A stretch of DNA of 35,895 nt from Nitrospirota bacterium (GCA_026387665.1 JAPLLG010000011.1:7501-43395); one strand, 5' to 3'. Shown: positions 1-8,561, numbered from the stretch's first letter. The notes: generated by a model not told the origin, from the letters alone. Translations and numbers: made by a program.

Positions 1-776
1 CTCTATTCAGTTGTCAAAGAACAAAAGCACTCGTCACGCGAGCCGTGCACTATACTCTGTGCACAGAAGCGTGTCAAGGGACCCTTTTACCAAATTTTGG
101 TTGGGTATTCCCTAAAACCGCATGCCCTCACCGCAACACTTGCACGCGGCTACCGAGGCAAGAAGCACAAGCACCCTGCGAACAGGTGGGAAGATATCAA
201 AGCTCCCCCCCGAGAGTCAAGCACCATTTACATCCATGACGAAATAATTGTCAAAATACATCAATCGCCTGTATCCATAGGGATTCCGGAGATAAATAAG
301 GCCGTCATATTGAGCTATCTGACCATAATATTTGCCCACCATGATCACCGGAACGACTTTCTCGCGATATTTCCGTCATTCGAATGACATTTTGAGCATT
401 TTCACATGACGTAAGACCTACTTCACTAGAGGCATAAAACTCTATGTAGGTAACTATCAATCGAGTATCGCCAAAATCTCGCCATTTTGGCGGAGAATAT
501 CACGCGACTGACGCATTGCATTTCCACTGCCATGGCCTAAAGCTAGCCCATGAAAATAGCTTTCCCGCTGATCGGTCAATCCAAAGAGCAGGCTACAGGC
601 ACAGAACATCCTGACTCCACAGGGAAATGCCCCCGATGGCCGACAACAGAACCGAAATAGCCTTCGCCCATTGCAGCGCAGCCCAGAGACAGGCCTATTG
701 AGGCCAGAAGAGAACATTGCGGTGATTCAGCTCCTGCACCATAATGGCCAGAAGCTGAATCATGATCGGAGGGTGC
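1..776. other. Intergenic region, no supported gene
   Basis: I see no convincing coding region here. The open frames are short, overlap each other on both strands and resemble no family I know. A perfect 14-bp palindrome lies at 375-388 and a weak hairpin near 417-450, but neither can be tied to a gene. The last bases (768-773, GGAGGG) are the ribosome binding site of the molybdoenzyme gene that follows. Confidence 0.6.
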
Positions 777-1793
777 ATGCCATTTTCACGGCGAACAATA
801 CTGAAAGCCACTGGACTTGGAGCGCTCACCGCGCTAACCGGCGGCTGCGACGCAGTCGGATCCGTGCTCGGCCGCATGTTTGCCATTCCATCGCGCGACA
901 CCACCTACTTCACATCCAATGCAAAATTCTACGTCGTGAACTATGCCGACAGCGCCGTGTCCATGACGCGAGACGTCGATATCGAGCAATGGAAAGTCCA
1001 CGTCAAAGGCGACGTGAAAACGCCACTAGCGCTCGGCTGGCGCGACATTTTGAACCGCGACTCGTACGATCAGGTCTCCACGCTCATGTGCATCGACACG
1101 CTCCCTGGCGGCGACAGCATGGGCAACGCCACCTGGCGCGGGATTTCGCTCAAGAAACTCCTGCAAGAGGCCGGCGCCGACGAAGAAACCGCGCGCGACG
1201 TGATCTTTCGCGGCATCGACGGTTACGACGACAGCATTCCCTTCGCGCGCGCCATGCAAGACGATGTCATGCTGGCCTTCCTGATGAACGGCGAAAAGCT
1301 GCCCAAAGAGCATGGCTTCCCCATCCGGCTGATCGTGCCGGGGCTGTACGGAATCAAAAACGTCAAATGGATTACCGAGATCGAAGTCTATCCCGGAGAC
1401 TACAAGGGCTATTGGCAGCGCAAAGGCTGGACCGACGACGGCACCATCAAGATTTTCTCACGCATCGATAGCCCGGGCCATTACCAAACGATCCGTGGGC
1501 AGGAACAGCAATTCCGTGGCATCGCCTTCGGCGGCCCCAACAGCATCAGCAAAGTGGAATTGAGCTTCGACGCAGGCCGGACGTGGAACGACTGCACGAT
1601 CGAACCGCCCATGTCGCCCTATTCATGGGTCATCTGGAACTATACGTGGAAGCCGCCGAAACGAGGCAAATTCCAAACAGTCGTCCGCGCGACGGATACG
1701 AAGGGGCAGCTACAGATTGCAGAAATTGTCCGGCCTCAACCGGCTGGAGCGAGTGGGTTGCACACGATCATCGCCGACGTAGGCCAGCCATAG
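777..1793 (+). CDS. Tat-exported molybdopterin oxidoreductase, sulfite oxidase family
   Basis: Predicted periplasmic molybdoenzyme of the sulfite oxidase/YedY superfamily, 338 residues. The N-terminus carries a twin-arginine motif (SRRTILK) and a hydrophobic stretch ending in LTGGC, which could be an imperfect lipobox. Cys105, in the MCIDT segment, is in the position of the cysteine that ligates molybdenum in this family. The segment HGFPIRLIVPGLYG and the following KWITEIEV are typical of the Mo-pterin domain. A C-terminal Ig-like dimerisation domain follows (about residues 235-320; SFDAGRTWNDCTIE, YTWKPPKRGKF). I chose the ATG at 777 because GGAGGG lies 4 nt upstream and the Tat motif then starts properly; an in-frame ATG at 762 lacks a ribosome binding site. 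No haem subunit or cytochrome partner is adjacent, so the electron acceptor is unknown. The substrate cannot be read from sequence; sulfite, sulfoxides or another oxyanion are possible. Confidence 0.88.
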   Translation: MPFSRRTILKATGLGALTALTGGCDAVGSVLGRMFAIPSRDTTYFTSNAKFYVVNYADSAVSMTRDVDIEQWKVHVKGDVKTPLALGWRDILNRDSYDQVSTLMCIDTLPGGDSMGNATWRGISLKKLLQEAGADEETARDVIFRGIDGYDDSIPFARAMQDDVMLAFLMNGEKLPKEHGFPIRLIVPGLYGIKNVKWITEIEVYPGDYKGYWQRKGWTDDGTIKIFSRIDSPGHYQTIRGQEQQFRGIAFGGPNSISKVELSFDAGRTWNDCTIEPPMSPYSWVIWNYTWKPPKRGKFQTVVRATDTKGQLQIAEIVRPQPAGASGLHTIIADVGQP

Positions 1794-1832
1794 ACGATCC
1801 TACCCGCCCTCCGTAGCCCCTCACCTGAAAAC

Positions 1833-1861
1833 TTGACGTACATACATATCGTATGTACACT
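1833..1861 (+). promoter_or_regulatory. Predicted sigma70-type promoter of brnTA
   Basis: TTGACG at 1833-1838 and TACACT at 1856-1861 are separated by exactly 17 bp, a near-consensus -35/-10 pair. Transcription would be expected to start around 1867-1869, at the GTG (1868) that matches the usual BrnT N-terminus. The in-frame ATG at 1853 lies inside the promoter spacer and so is unlikely to be the start. Confidence 0.7.
1838..1858. promoter_or_regulatory. Perfect inverted repeat, probable BrnA/BrnTA operator
   Basis: GTACATAC (1838-1845) and GTATGTAC (1851-1858) form a perfect 8-bp inverted repeat with a 5-bp spacer. It occupies the gap between the -35 and -10 boxes of the brnTA promoter and touches the -10. 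BrnA antitoxins have a ribbon-helix-helix-type fold and repress their own operon, so this is the natural autoregulatory site. The assignment rests on position and symmetry only. Confidence 0.65.
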
Positions 1862-1867
1862 TTCATC

Positions 1868-2161
1868 GTGAGATTCGAATGGGACGAGGCCAAACGAAAA
1901 GCGAACATAGCCAAGCACGGCATCGACTTCTCAGACGTGCCGGAAATGTTTACCAGCCTGATGCTAGTGGGGCCCGACACTCGAAAAGACTACGGCGAAA
2001 GCAGGAAGGTCGGCTTCGGATTCATTCGCGGGCGGCTCATGGCAGTCGTCTTCACCGAACGTGATCCCTCGACGATCCGAATTATTTCAGCACGAAAGGC
2101 GAACACACGTGAAGAAACCTACTACCACGAAGCGATCGCGGACGAATTGGGGAAAAATTGA
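1868..2161 (+). CDS. brnT: BrnT-type ribonuclease toxin
   Basis: 97-residue protein of the BrnT (DUF497) toxin family, RelE-like ribonucleases that inhibit translation. The N-terminus VRFEWDEAKRKANIAKHGIDF is the family hallmark, and the C-terminal half carries the usual strand-rich segment GRLMAVVFTERDPSTIRIISARKA followed by REETYYHEA. I prefer the GTG at 1868 over the in-frame ATG at 1853. The latter would add five residues not typical of the family and lies within the promoter spacer. No Shine-Dalgarno sequence precedes 1868, and the predicted transcription start coincides with it, so the message may be leaderless. It overlaps brnA by 53 bp, the usual toxin-first order of this system. It is intact, with no frameshift. 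Confidence 0.9.
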   Translation: MRFEWDEAKRKANIAKHGIDFSDVPEMFTSLMLVGPDTRKDYGESRKVGFGFIRGRLMAVVFTERDPSTIRIISARKANTREETYYHEAIADELGKN

Positions 2162-2381
2162 CGCCTTGAGGGACAAGGACATCGATTTCTCCGATATCCC
2201 GGAACAAGACAAGGCCTTTTTCAAGCGTGCGGCCTTAAAGCTTCCTGAAGCTAAGACCGCCGTCACCATTCGATTGGATCGTCAAGTCTTGGATTGGTTC
2301 AAGGCAAAGGGACCAGGCTATCAGACGCGGATCAATGCTCTCCTCAGAGCCTACATGGAAGCGCACAAAGAAATAAGGTGA
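2109..2381 (+). CDS. brnA: BrnA-type antitoxin
   Basis: 90-residue antitoxin of the BrnA family, which neutralises BrnT by direct binding and represses the operon. The N-terminal half (NWGKIDALRDKDIDFSDIPE) is the toxin-binding segment seen in BrnA proteins. The C-terminal VTIRLDRQVLDWFKAKGPGY followed by QTRINALLRAYM is a ribbon-helix-helix DNA-binding domain. I place the start at GTG 2109 because VKKPTTTKRS is a sensible N-terminus; upstream codons of the same frame only shadow brnT. The 53-bp overlap with brnT implies coupled translation. The likely DNA target is the inverted repeat at 1838-1858. Confidence 0.9.
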   Translation: MKKPTTTKRSRTNWGKIDALRDKDIDFSDIPEQDKAFFKRAALKLPEAKTAVTIRLDRQVLDWFKAKGPGYQTRINALLRAYMEAHKEIR

Positions 2382-2387
2382 GGGTGT

Positions 2388-2467
2388 AGCGGGTGTGCTT
2401 CGTGCTCGCGGAACGCACGGCCCCAGAAGGCCCTCGTTCGACGCGCGCAGTGAACCACACCCGCGCT
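2388..2467. repeat. Hairpin-core element H-A
   Basis: Core 2403-2449 starts TGCTCGCG and ends ACGCGCGCA. The inner stem is GAACG paired with CGTTC, capped by GGCC-loop-GGCC. The core is flanked by copy-specific complementary arms: AGCGGGTGTG on the left, and CACACCCGC followed by GCT on the right. The element starts 7 nt after the brnA stop and ends 48 nt before the end of the convergent PIN-like gene. The same core recurs at 17510-17709, 26464-26655 and 33467-33559 with different arms. Confidence 0.75.
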
Positions 2468-2514
2468 GGAGTCGGCTGGAGCGAATAGGGGTCACACCAT
2501 TGCTAACCGCGAAG

Positions 2515-3078
2515 TCACTCAGCTGAATCTTTCCCTGCCCAATCTGGAAGAGGCTTCCCTGCTCGTTCACAATACCGTCGTGCTCGCTCATCCCGCTTCT
2601 TGATCAAGCCTCGTACCAGTCGCACAGCCTCCTCATCGTTCAGAATCTCAGCTCCAAGTCTCTTGAGTTCCTTGCGGTTGCCCAGCATTCCTCCCGGTTG
2701 CCGCCTCGAATCTCCGTCGTTCGTAATCAAGATCGCTTCATACTTTATCGCGTTAAAAACAACCGCAACGTCATTCCGTTCATTCTCTGATTGCGCTCCA
2801 GCTGGGAATAGAATCACTTCTATCTCTTGAAGACGTTTCTTTTCGTTCGGAGTACTGGCAAGAGTCTCGGTGAAAATATACCCATACGCCTTGGACTTTC
2901 TATTCTGATCACCCCCCGCGGCCGCTTCTGATTGAGCCACTTCCGACATCGCTAGGGTAATAACGTCATCTTTGTGCCATTTTTCTAGCTTGTTCATATT
3001 TGCAAGACATGAACGCGCGTTTACACGATTGGTGTCTATATGAAAGGTCCGACAGATATGGCGCTCAGGCTGGCTCAT
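2515..3078 (-). CDS. PIN-like domain protein
   Basis: 187-residue protein resembling the PIN fold, whose members are mostly metal-dependent ribonucleases. What I see: an N-terminal strand with FHIDTNRVNAR (Asp plus Asn as in PIN active sites), an acidic middle (SENERNDVAVVFNA), and a later strand YEAILITNDGD with the typical Thr-Asn-Asp. The C-terminal tail (RGLIKKRDERARRYCERAGK) is basic. The family match is by motif, not full-length similarity. It follows the 79-residue gene at 3092-3331 by 13 nt on the same strand, so the two are probably one operon. A toxin-like role is possible, but the upstream partner does not look like a known VapB-type antitoxin, so I do not call it VapC. The end is followed by repeat H-A. 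Confidence 0.65.
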   Translation of the reverse strand: MSQPERHICRTFHIDTNRVNARSCLANMNKLEKWHKDDVITLAMSEVAQSEAAAGGDQNRKSKAYGYIFTETLASTPNEKKRLQEIEVILFPAGAQSENERNDVAVVFNAIKYEAILITNDGDSRRQPGGMLGNRKELKRLGAEILNDEEAVRLVRGLIKKRDERARRYCERAGKPLPDWAGKDSAE

Positions 3079-3091
3079 TGACTAATGAAAG

Positions 3092-3331
3092 CTATAGGTC
3101 AGCGACTGTGCAGTTCTCGGCCTTGCCGGCAATGACCTGCTGTCCAAAGATAAAGCAATGCTTAATAGCCTCATCTCTTGACTTGAATCGATCGGAAGCA
3201 CTGAACGGCCTTGTAACGACCTGATCGTTGCAATGCTTGAGAATGACAAGATTGACAGTCCACTCTCCGGAGTCCGCCAGTTGATGAGGTATGGCCCTAA
3301 TCTCATAACCCTTGTAAATTACTCCATTCAT
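3092..3331 (-). CDS. Small conserved hypothetical protein
   Basis: 79-residue cytoplasmic protein. The N-terminus MNGVIYKGYEIRAIPHQLAD followed by GEWTVNLVIL resembles a small family of short bacterial proteins built from one beta-meander and a C-terminal helix (KSRDEAIKHCFIFGQQVI). I recognise the style but not a function. The ATG at 3331 is preceded by AGAGG about 11 nt upstream. It is the first gene of a two-gene unit with the PIN-like protein, separated by 13 nt, and could be its regulator or partner, though nothing in the sequence proves this. Confidence 0.65.
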   Translation of the reverse strand: MNGVIYKGYEIRAIPHQLADSGEWTVNLVILKHCNDQVVTRPFSASDRFKSRDEAIKHCFIFGQQVIAGKAENCTVADL

Positions 3332-3518
3332 CTTATGACTTACCTCTCATTCAGTCCTTCAAGGCAGAGGCATGGGGCAGGCTTGTGTAGTCACCTATTG
3401 AGCCTGGACAGTAGGCTCCTCTACCATATGCTTCGCTCCATGCCACCGCAAGCTGGGGTGCCAGACTGCCTCGTGAAATCACTGAATACATTCTGAAACG
3501 CGAACTGGCGGAGCACTC

Positions 3519-4667
3519 CTACCAAAGCCGCTGAACAGCAGTTTCAAGTTTAGGCAGGCAAGGCTCCAGCTCTGGCGATGAGGCCCTGGTCACGACAAAG
3601 GCTGCCGGCACATGCTCCCAATGCCGCAGATCCGGCTGTAGCGCGCCTTCCAGCACCGTCGGCGCAGTGCGCATCAAGGCCACTCCCCCGACCACCGAGA
3701 GCTGGCAGAGCGCTCCCTTGCCCTTCGCCGCCACATCGAGCGCGCAGCCTCCAACCATGACGCCGGCTCCTGCAGCCAAGGGGACCAGGCTGTAGGTCAG
3801 ACCGAACGGCAATCGAACCCATGCCTGCGCGTTTAAAAGCGGATGGTATCCATGGCTATGGCGCATTGCGATCTTGTCGAACCAACTTCCCGTGGACAGC
3901 CTCACGCCGGTGTCGGACTGGCAGGCGGGAAGGAACTCCCTGCTCGACTTCACGGAAAAATACCCGCTCGTAGATCCAAAGAATTGCAGATCCCATGTAA
4001 GTTCAGGAAATCGGCGGATGCCATAGACGTGCCAGGGCTCGCTGATCGCCTGCCCCTCATCGATTCGATCCACCTGCCGCGCGGCAAATAGCCGGACCGC
4101 ATCCTGCTGCCCCTTCCACATCAGGCCCAGGTCTCTCAGCCTGAGCCAATCCACGCGCGACTCGTTCACCTCCCCCACTCGCTCCCATAACACGGCGGAC
4201 AGCAGCAGATTGACCGGGTCTTCGCCGTAATTATAGAGCGACGTAAAGAGCTCATGATCCAACTGCCGGAGCTCCACCTTCGCCTCCTCCGGCTTCTGCA
4301 CGTTCGCATAGCTCGCAGCCAGCAAGAGACTGAGATAGCCTCGCTCATAACTTTCCAACACATAATCGATGAAGGAGCCCTCCGGCACGAAAACGTTCCC
4401 TGCCTCCTTCATGAAGGAGAAGGTCTTGTGCCGGAATTCCGACCGGGCCCTCTCTCCATGCACGATTACAGTTTCATAGCACCGCCCAGCAAAGGCATCG
4501 GCCAGCCGGTTGAGGGTATCGATCCTGTCCGAAAGATTGAGTCCCCCTTCGATCACCGAACAGGGCTGCCCCTGCATCGTCTGCCCGCCTCTCGCCTGAC
4601 AGCCGGCAAGACCGGCCACGAGACCCATGACGATACCGATCACATGGTAAGAGACGCTTCGAATCAT
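3519..4667 (-). CDS. Outer-membrane or periplasmic lipoprotein, TPR-like
   Basis: 382-residue predicted lipoprotein. The signal peptide is followed by a clear lipobox (LAGC, cysteine near residue 23). The body is helical: SFIDYVLESYERGYLSLLLA followed by ASYANVQKPEEAKVELRQLD resembles the helical-repeat part of the COG3014-type lipoproteins. The C-terminal third contains small-residue-rich hydrophobic stretches (LVPLAAGAGVMVGGCALDVA) that may be membrane-associated. I place the start at ATG 4667, where AAGG and GGGGTG lie just upstream; a TTG one codon earlier is less likely. It stands alone on the minus strand, and repeat P1a separates it from the RluE gene upstream. Function is not known to me. 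Confidence 0.72.
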   Translation of the reverse strand: MIRSVSYHVIGIVMGLVAGLAGCQARGGQTMQGQPCSVIEGGLNLSDRIDTLNRLADAFAGRCYETVIVHGERARSEFRHKTFSFMKEAGNVFVPEGSFIDYVLESYERGYLSLLLAASYANVQKPEEAKVELRQLDHELFTSLYNYGEDPVNLLLSAVLWERVGEVNESRVDWLRLRDLGLMWKGQQDAVRLFAARQVDRIDEGQAISEPWHVYGIRRFPELTWDLQFFGSTSGYFSVKSSREFLPACQSDTGVRLSTGSWFDKIAMRHSHGYHPLLNAQAWVRLPFGLTYSLVPLAAGAGVMVGGCALDVAAKGKGALCQLSVVGGVALMRTAPTVLEGALQPDLRHWEHVPAAFVVTRASSPELEPCLPKLETAVQRLW

Positions 4668-4722
4668 CAACCTTCACCCCTCCGACAGATCAGAACGCCG
4701 CCGCTCCTCACCCTAAAATACG

Positions 4723-4844
4723 CAGGATGCTCAAAAAGGCTGCCCAGCAAGGCCGCAGCGAGCGAAGAGGCGAGGCGTACGCTTCGGTACGTTGAGCCTC
4801 TGAGCGACGCGAGAACGCCGCTGGCAGCCTTTTTCAGCATCCTG
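4723..4844 (+). repeat. P1 palindromic element, copy a
   Basis: 122-bp element with terminal inverted repeat CAGGATGCTCAAAAAGGCTG / CAGCCTTTTTCAGCATCCTG. It has an internal hairpin CGTAC-GCTTCG-GTACG and partly complementary arms between. It ends 7 nt from the stop codon of the minus-strand RluE gene. On either strand the outer stem contains a run of T after a GC-rich segment, so it may serve as a terminator. Confidence 0.85.
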
Positions 4845-4851
4845 CTAAGAC

Positions 4852-5442
4852 TTATCGTCCGGATGCAGCCACATAAATCTGCTGAACCTCACTGCTCGTC
4901 ACATCCCGCCACTGGCCTGACGGAAGATCACCTAACAGGACCGGCCCGATCGCCACCCGCACAAGTCGCAGAGTGGGATGCCCGACTGCGGCGGTCATGC
5001 GGCGAACCTGCCGGTTCAGCCCCTCGCGTAGCGTGATCTCCACCCAGGCAGTCGGCACATTTTTGCGGAAACGAATAGGCACGGGACGATCAGACAACTG
5101 CGGATCGGCCGGCAACAGCTGCACGTCAGCAGTCCTAGTTTTTTTGCCGTTCAGCAACACACCCTGTCGCAACTGCTCCAACGCCTCCTCGCTTGGAATG
5201 CGTTCCACCTGCGCGAGATACACTTTCGGCAACTTATGTTGCGGGTCCGTGATGTGATGGGCCAACGTCCCGTCTGACGTCAGAAGCAGGAGCCCTTCAC
5301 TATCCAAATCGAGACGTCCGGCTGCATAGACGCCGGGAATCGTCACATAGTCAGCCAGGGTCGGCCGCCCATCCGGATCGGTAAAACAGGGCAGGACCCC
5401 GTAGGGTTTATTGAACGCGATCGTGCGAAGTGGTTGCGTCAC
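4852..5442 (-). CDS. rluE: 23S rRNA pseudouridine synthase, RluE type
   Basis: 196-residue pseudouridine synthase without an S4 domain, matching the short RluE branch of the RsuA/RluB family. RluE converts U2457 of 23S rRNA to pseudouridine in E. coli. Visible motifs are the N-terminal TIAFNKPYGVLPCF, the catalytic Asp45 in AAGRLDLDSEGLLLL, PKVYLAQVE, and REGLNRQVRRMTAAVGHP. I place the start at GTG 5442 because the family begins just before FNKPYGV. A longer frame upstream would run into the divergent protease region with non-homologous residues. No strong ribosome binding site is visible. It is divergent from the protease gene at 5551, with a short shared upstream region. Confidence 0.85.
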   Translation of the reverse strand: MTQPLRTIAFNKPYGVLPCFTDPDGRPTLADYVTIPGVYAAGRLDLDSEGLLLLTSDGTLAHHITDPQHKLPKVYLAQVERIPSEEALEQLRQGVLLNGKKTRTADVQLLPADPQLSDRPVPIRFRKNVPTAWVEITLREGLNRQVRRMTAAVGHPTLRLVRVAIGPVLLGDLPSGQWRDVTSSEVQQIYVAASGR

Positions 5443-5550
5443 AGTGAAACTACTATAGCCAACCAACCCCGGCAGTACAACGCAACCGCGGCTTGCACTA
5501 GAACGAAAGATATGATTCCATCCGGCATTCTCATCACGAAAGGCCTTTTC

Positions 5551-6582
5551 ATGAACCACCTCACCCAACCAGCGACCCATGCGACACATCGACGGATGAC
5601 CATCCTTACCCTATGCCTATTGCTCGTCATGCCATTCTCAATCGCATGGGCCGAGCCGAATCATCATGACTCCCTCGACCGTGCCAAACGCGCCACCGTC
5701 GGCATCATAGAAGACACCCCAGACCCTCGCACGCCCGAGAAGCCAGGCAAGATCCAAATTCGCGGCACCGGCTTTCACCTGCGCGATGGCTACCTTGTCA
5801 CGGCCAGACATGCCGTCGAAAAACACAGCCCCTCGGGGCACGTCATCCCGAAGCAAATCCTCGTCCTCACCACCGACCTCCATGAACTCCCAGCGCAACT
5901 GGTCGGCGACAGCGCCTATCTCGATGTCGTGGTCTATCGTGTCGTGGAGAAATATCGCGCGCTCCTCCCAGCCGCAACCCCCTTTGCCCCAGGCGACGTC
6001 GAGCAGGGCACCGAAGTGTTTACCGTAGGCTACCCCTTGGGCTGGGGTCCCACGATGGCCTTTGGCCATATTGGGAACGCCAATACCTTTCTCCAAACGG
6101 TCGATACGCGCCTCCTGCAAGCGGACCTCGCAGCCTGCAGCGGCAATTCCGGAGGCGGTCTCTTCAATCACAAGGGGGAAGTCGTCGGTGTGATGCATGC
6201 CATCATTCAAACGGACAAGGACGAGACGCAGGCCCATTGCAGCCGCATGGCCTTTGCCGTGCCAGGGCCTCTCGCGCAGCGAATCGTCAACGCCGCGCTG
6301 GAGGGGAAGCCCTTGGCCTTCTCTAAATTAGGCATTCACATGACACCGGTGAAAGACGGCACCAAGTGGCGCATCGCCGTGAAGGATGTCGCGGACCCGG
6401 CCAAAGAATCCGGCATTCAAAAGCAGGACATCTTGCTGGCGATCGAGGAGACGGAGATTCTCGATGCGGCCCACTTAAAGAATTATCTGATTGAGAGAAC
6501 GACGCCAGGCCAGCGAGTTAGCATCAAAGTACGCCGCCTCGATGCAGACCTCACGTTTCATGTCGTGTTGGGCGGGGGATGA
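5551..6582 (+). CDS. Exported trypsin-like serine protease with PDZ domain (HtrA/Deg-like)
   Basis: 343-residue protein with an N-terminal signal sequence (TILTLCLLLVMPFSIAWA, cleavage after AWA). The trypsin-fold domain has a recognisable catalytic triad: His87 in LVTARHAVE, Asp125 in SAYLDVVVY and Ser200 in CSGNSGGGLF. A single PDZ domain follows (about residues 250-340, KLGIHMTPVKDG to SIKVRRLDADLTF). This layout is the Deg/HtrA plan with one PDZ domain and suggests periplasmic protein quality control. The start at ATG 5551 has AAAGG 8 nt upstream; ATG 5596 is an alternative that would shorten the signal peptide. The gene is convergent with the ABC ATPase gene, and their stop codons are only 4 nt apart. 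Confidence 0.86.
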   Translation: MNHLTQPATHATHRRMTILTLCLLLVMPFSIAWAEPNHHDSLDRAKRATVGIIEDTPDPRTPEKPGKIQIRGTGFHLRDGYLVTARHAVEKHSPSGHVIPKQILVLTTDLHELPAQLVGDSAYLDVVVYRVVEKYRALLPAATPFAPGDVEQGTEVFTVGYPLGWGPTMAFGHIGNANTFLQTVDTRLLQADLAACSGNSGGGLFNHKGEVVGVMHAIIQTDKDETQAHCSRMAFAVPGPLAQRIVNAALEGKPLAFSKLGIHMTPVKDGTKWRIAVKDVADPAKESGIQKQDILLAIEETEILDAAHLKNYLIERTTPGQRVSIKVRRLDADLTFHVVLGGG

Positions 6583-6586
6583 ACAG

Positions 6587-7390
6587 TCAGTGTGCGGTAC
6601 TGTGGCCAGGAAGCGCTTGATACCACCCGTTCGCTTGCGCAATGGCCACGGGGCAGTCGAAAAGCCTACTCAGGTTGGCGTCGGTGAGCATAGACTGCTT
6701 CTCTCCGTCCTGAATAATCCTGCCTCCCTTCAAGAAGACCACCCGCGTGATTTCAGGCGGAATCTCATGGATATGGTGCGTGACCAGCAGCACAGTCTTC
6801 CCCTTCTTCATATGGGCCCGCACCAGATCCAGGTAGTGAAACGTGGCAGTCAGATCGAGTCCGCTGGTGGGCTCATCCAACACCAAGGCCGCCGGATCAT
6901 GCACCAAGGCGCGGCCCAGCAGGCAGCGCCGCTGTTCACCGGTCGACATCTCAGAGAATTTCCGCTCGGTCAAGAAACCGATGCCGAGTTCTTCCAGCAC
7001 GGCATGGGCGCGAGCCATCTGCGCATAGCTGAAGTCTTGGTGTTTATAGGTTCCGATGCTCGCGTAGTAGCCTGACAGCACAATCTTCAACCCGATGACA
7101 TTTTCCATGTACTGGTGCTGCAGATCGTGCGACACCATTCCCAATCGCTTCCGCACGTCCCAGACGTTCCACCGTTCTTCCCCGAACAAGCGGATATGGG
7201 TCTCATCATTCGGCAACGGATGGACTTCACCGGCCAGCAATTTCAGGAAGGTCGATTTTCCGGCGCCATTAGGACCGAGGATGGCAACATGTTCCCCCTC
7301 GTGGAGGGACAGGGAGAAGTCGGTGAACACACAGGTATCGCCGCGATAGACCGTCGCCCGTTCGATCTCAATCAGTGGGCTAGGCTTCAT
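6587..7390 (-). CDS. ABC transporter ATP-binding protein
   Basis: 267-residue single ABC ATPase. Walker A is GPNGAGKS (39-46), the signature is STGEQRR (about 149-155), Walker B is [12 protein letters not shown] (about 168-179) and the H-loop histidine is in LLVTHHIHE. It is similar in layout to ModF/YlmA-like stand-alone ATPases; no permease or binding protein is adjacent, so substrate and even transport function are open. I place the start at ATG 7390, which overlaps the aroC stop by 11 bp. A longer frame would only add arginine/proline-rich residues read from the end of aroC. It is the last gene of the minus-strand run. Confidence 0.85.
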   Translation of the reverse strand: MKPSPLIEIERATVYRGDTCVFTDFSLSLHEGEHVAILGPNGAGKSTFLKLLAGEVHPLPNDETHIRLFGEERWNVWDVRKRLGMVSHDLQHQYMENVIGLKIVLSGYYASIGTYKHQDFSYAQMARAHAVLEELGIGFLTERKFSEMSTGEQRRCLLGRALVHDPAALVLDEPTSGLDLTATFHYLDLVRAHMKKGKTVLLVTHHIHEIPPEITRVVFLKGGRIIQDGEKQSMLTDANLSRLFDCPVAIAQANGWYQALPGHSTAH

Positions 7391-8543
7391 CCGGATCGGG
7401 ATTGACCTTGGCGGGACCGGAAGACTTGGACGAACGAGACGATTTCTTGACCGAGGCGGAAATAGTCGGCGTGGCAACCTTCACATCGGCGTTCTGCGCG
7501 CGGTGGAGCAAGGCATGGTCCATGAGCACCAGCGCCATCATGGCTTCAGCAATCGGCGTCGCCCTGATGCCCACGCAGGGATCATGGCGGCCACTCGTCT
7601 CCACCGTCACGGGATTCCCCTGCTTGTCGATAGAACGGCGCGGGATGCGAATGCTCGACGTGGGCTTGATGGCAATCGTCACCACGAGATCCTGCCCGGT
7701 GGAAATACCCCCCAGGATACCTCCCGCATGATTGGTGAGAAATCCTTCCGGGGTCATCTCGTCCCCATGCTCAGAGCCCCGCTGGGTGACAGAGGCGAAC
7801 CCTGCGCCGATCTCCACCCCTTTGACGGCATTGATGCTCATCATGGCTGAGGCAAGGTCTGCATCCAGCTTGGCATAGACCGGAGCGCCCCACCCGACCG
7901 GCATCGACTCAGCCACCGTCGTAATCTTCGCTCCGACCGAATCGCCGGCCTTCCGCAATTCGTCCATGAAGGATTCCAGCTTCGGCACCACGTCGGCATT
8001 GGCGGAGAAAAATGGGTTCTTGCCGACCTCATCCCAGCTCGCAAAGGGTGCTTCTAGAGGCCCCAGCTGGCTCAGGTAGCCACGAATCACGATCCCGTGC
8101 TTCTCCCTGAGCCATTTCCTGGCAATCGCCGCTGCAGCCACACGTACGGCTGTTTCACGAGCAGAGGATCGTCCACCGCCACGGTGGTCGCGAATCCCAT
8201 ACTTCTGCCAATAGGTGTAGTCTGCGTGACCGGGGCGAAAGGTATCGATCAGATTACCGTAGTCTTTGCTGCGGGCATCTTCGTTCCGGATGAGCAAGGC
8301 GATGGGGGTGCCGGTCGTCTTGCCTTCGAAGACACCGGAGAGGATTTCGACTGTGTCGGATTCCTGCCGTTGCGTGACGTGGCGGGAGGTGCCGGGCTTG
8401 CGCCGGTCAAGATCTTGCTGGATATCCTCGACCGAGAGGGCCAGACCTGGCGGACAGCCATCCACGACACAGCCAATCGCAGGCCCGTGGCTTTCGCCGA
8501 ATGACGTGACGGTAAAGATGTGACCGAACGAATTGCCTGCCAT
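7380..8543 (-). CDS. aroC: Chorismate synthase
   Basis: 387-residue chorismate synthase, which converts 5-enolpyruvylshikimate-3-phosphate to chorismate with reduced FMN, the last step of the shikimate pathway. Signature segments are [18 protein letters not shown], the [15 protein letters not shown] stretch, [24 protein letters not shown] and the C-terminal [18 protein letters not shown]. The last 30 or so residues form a Ser/Lys-rich tail ([16 protein letters not shown]) that adds to the core. The start is ATG 8543 with GGGAGGAG upstream. It lies 18 nt after aspS and overlaps the ABC gene by 11 bp, suggesting one transcript. Confidence 0.97.
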   Translation of the reverse strand: MAGNSFGHIFTVTSFGESHGPAIGCVVDGCPPGLALSVEDIQQDLDRRKPGTSRHVTQRQESDTVEILSGVFEGKTTGTPIALLIRNEDARSKDYGNLIDTFRPGHADYTYWQKYGIRDHRGGGRSSARETAVRVAAAAIARKWLREKHGIVIRGYLSQLGPLEAPFASWDEVGKNPFFSANADVVPKLESFMDELRKAGDSVGAKITTVAESMPVGWGAPVYAKLDADLASAMMSINAVKGVEIGAGFASVTQRGSEHGDEMTPEGFLTNHAGGILGGISTGQDLVVTIAIKPTSSIRIPRRSIDKQGNPVTVETSGRHDPCVGIRATPIAEAMMALVLMDHALLHRAQNADVKVATPTISASVKKSSRSSKSSGPAKVNPDPDEA

Positions 8544-8561
8544 GGGGCGGATAACTCCTCC

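Noticed and set aside
97-387. 96-codon open frame near the left end
   Set aside because: No ribosome binding site, no family resemblance, and overlapping frames of similar length; treated as non-coding.
375-388. Perfect 14-bp palindrome GTCATTCGAATGAC
   Set aside because: A palindrome of this length is expected about twice by chance in a window of this size, and no gene or promoter is attached to it.
671-1471. Long arginine-rich open frame overlapping the molybdoenzyme gene
   Set aside because: It is the +1/+2 shadow of a clear molybdopterin oxidoreductase; its Arg/His-rich composition is typical of a GC-rich shadow frame.
1921-2205. Similar IDFSD segments in both BrnT and BrnA
   Set aside because: The short shared peptide (GIDFSDVPE and DIDFSDIPE) is intriguing, but both segments fit their own families, and the DNA match is too short to call a duplication.
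3400-3418. GAGCCT/AGGCTC hairpin downstream of the lipoprotein gene
   Set aside because: Six base pairs, 7-nt loop and no T-run, 100 nt after the stop; too weak to call a terminator.
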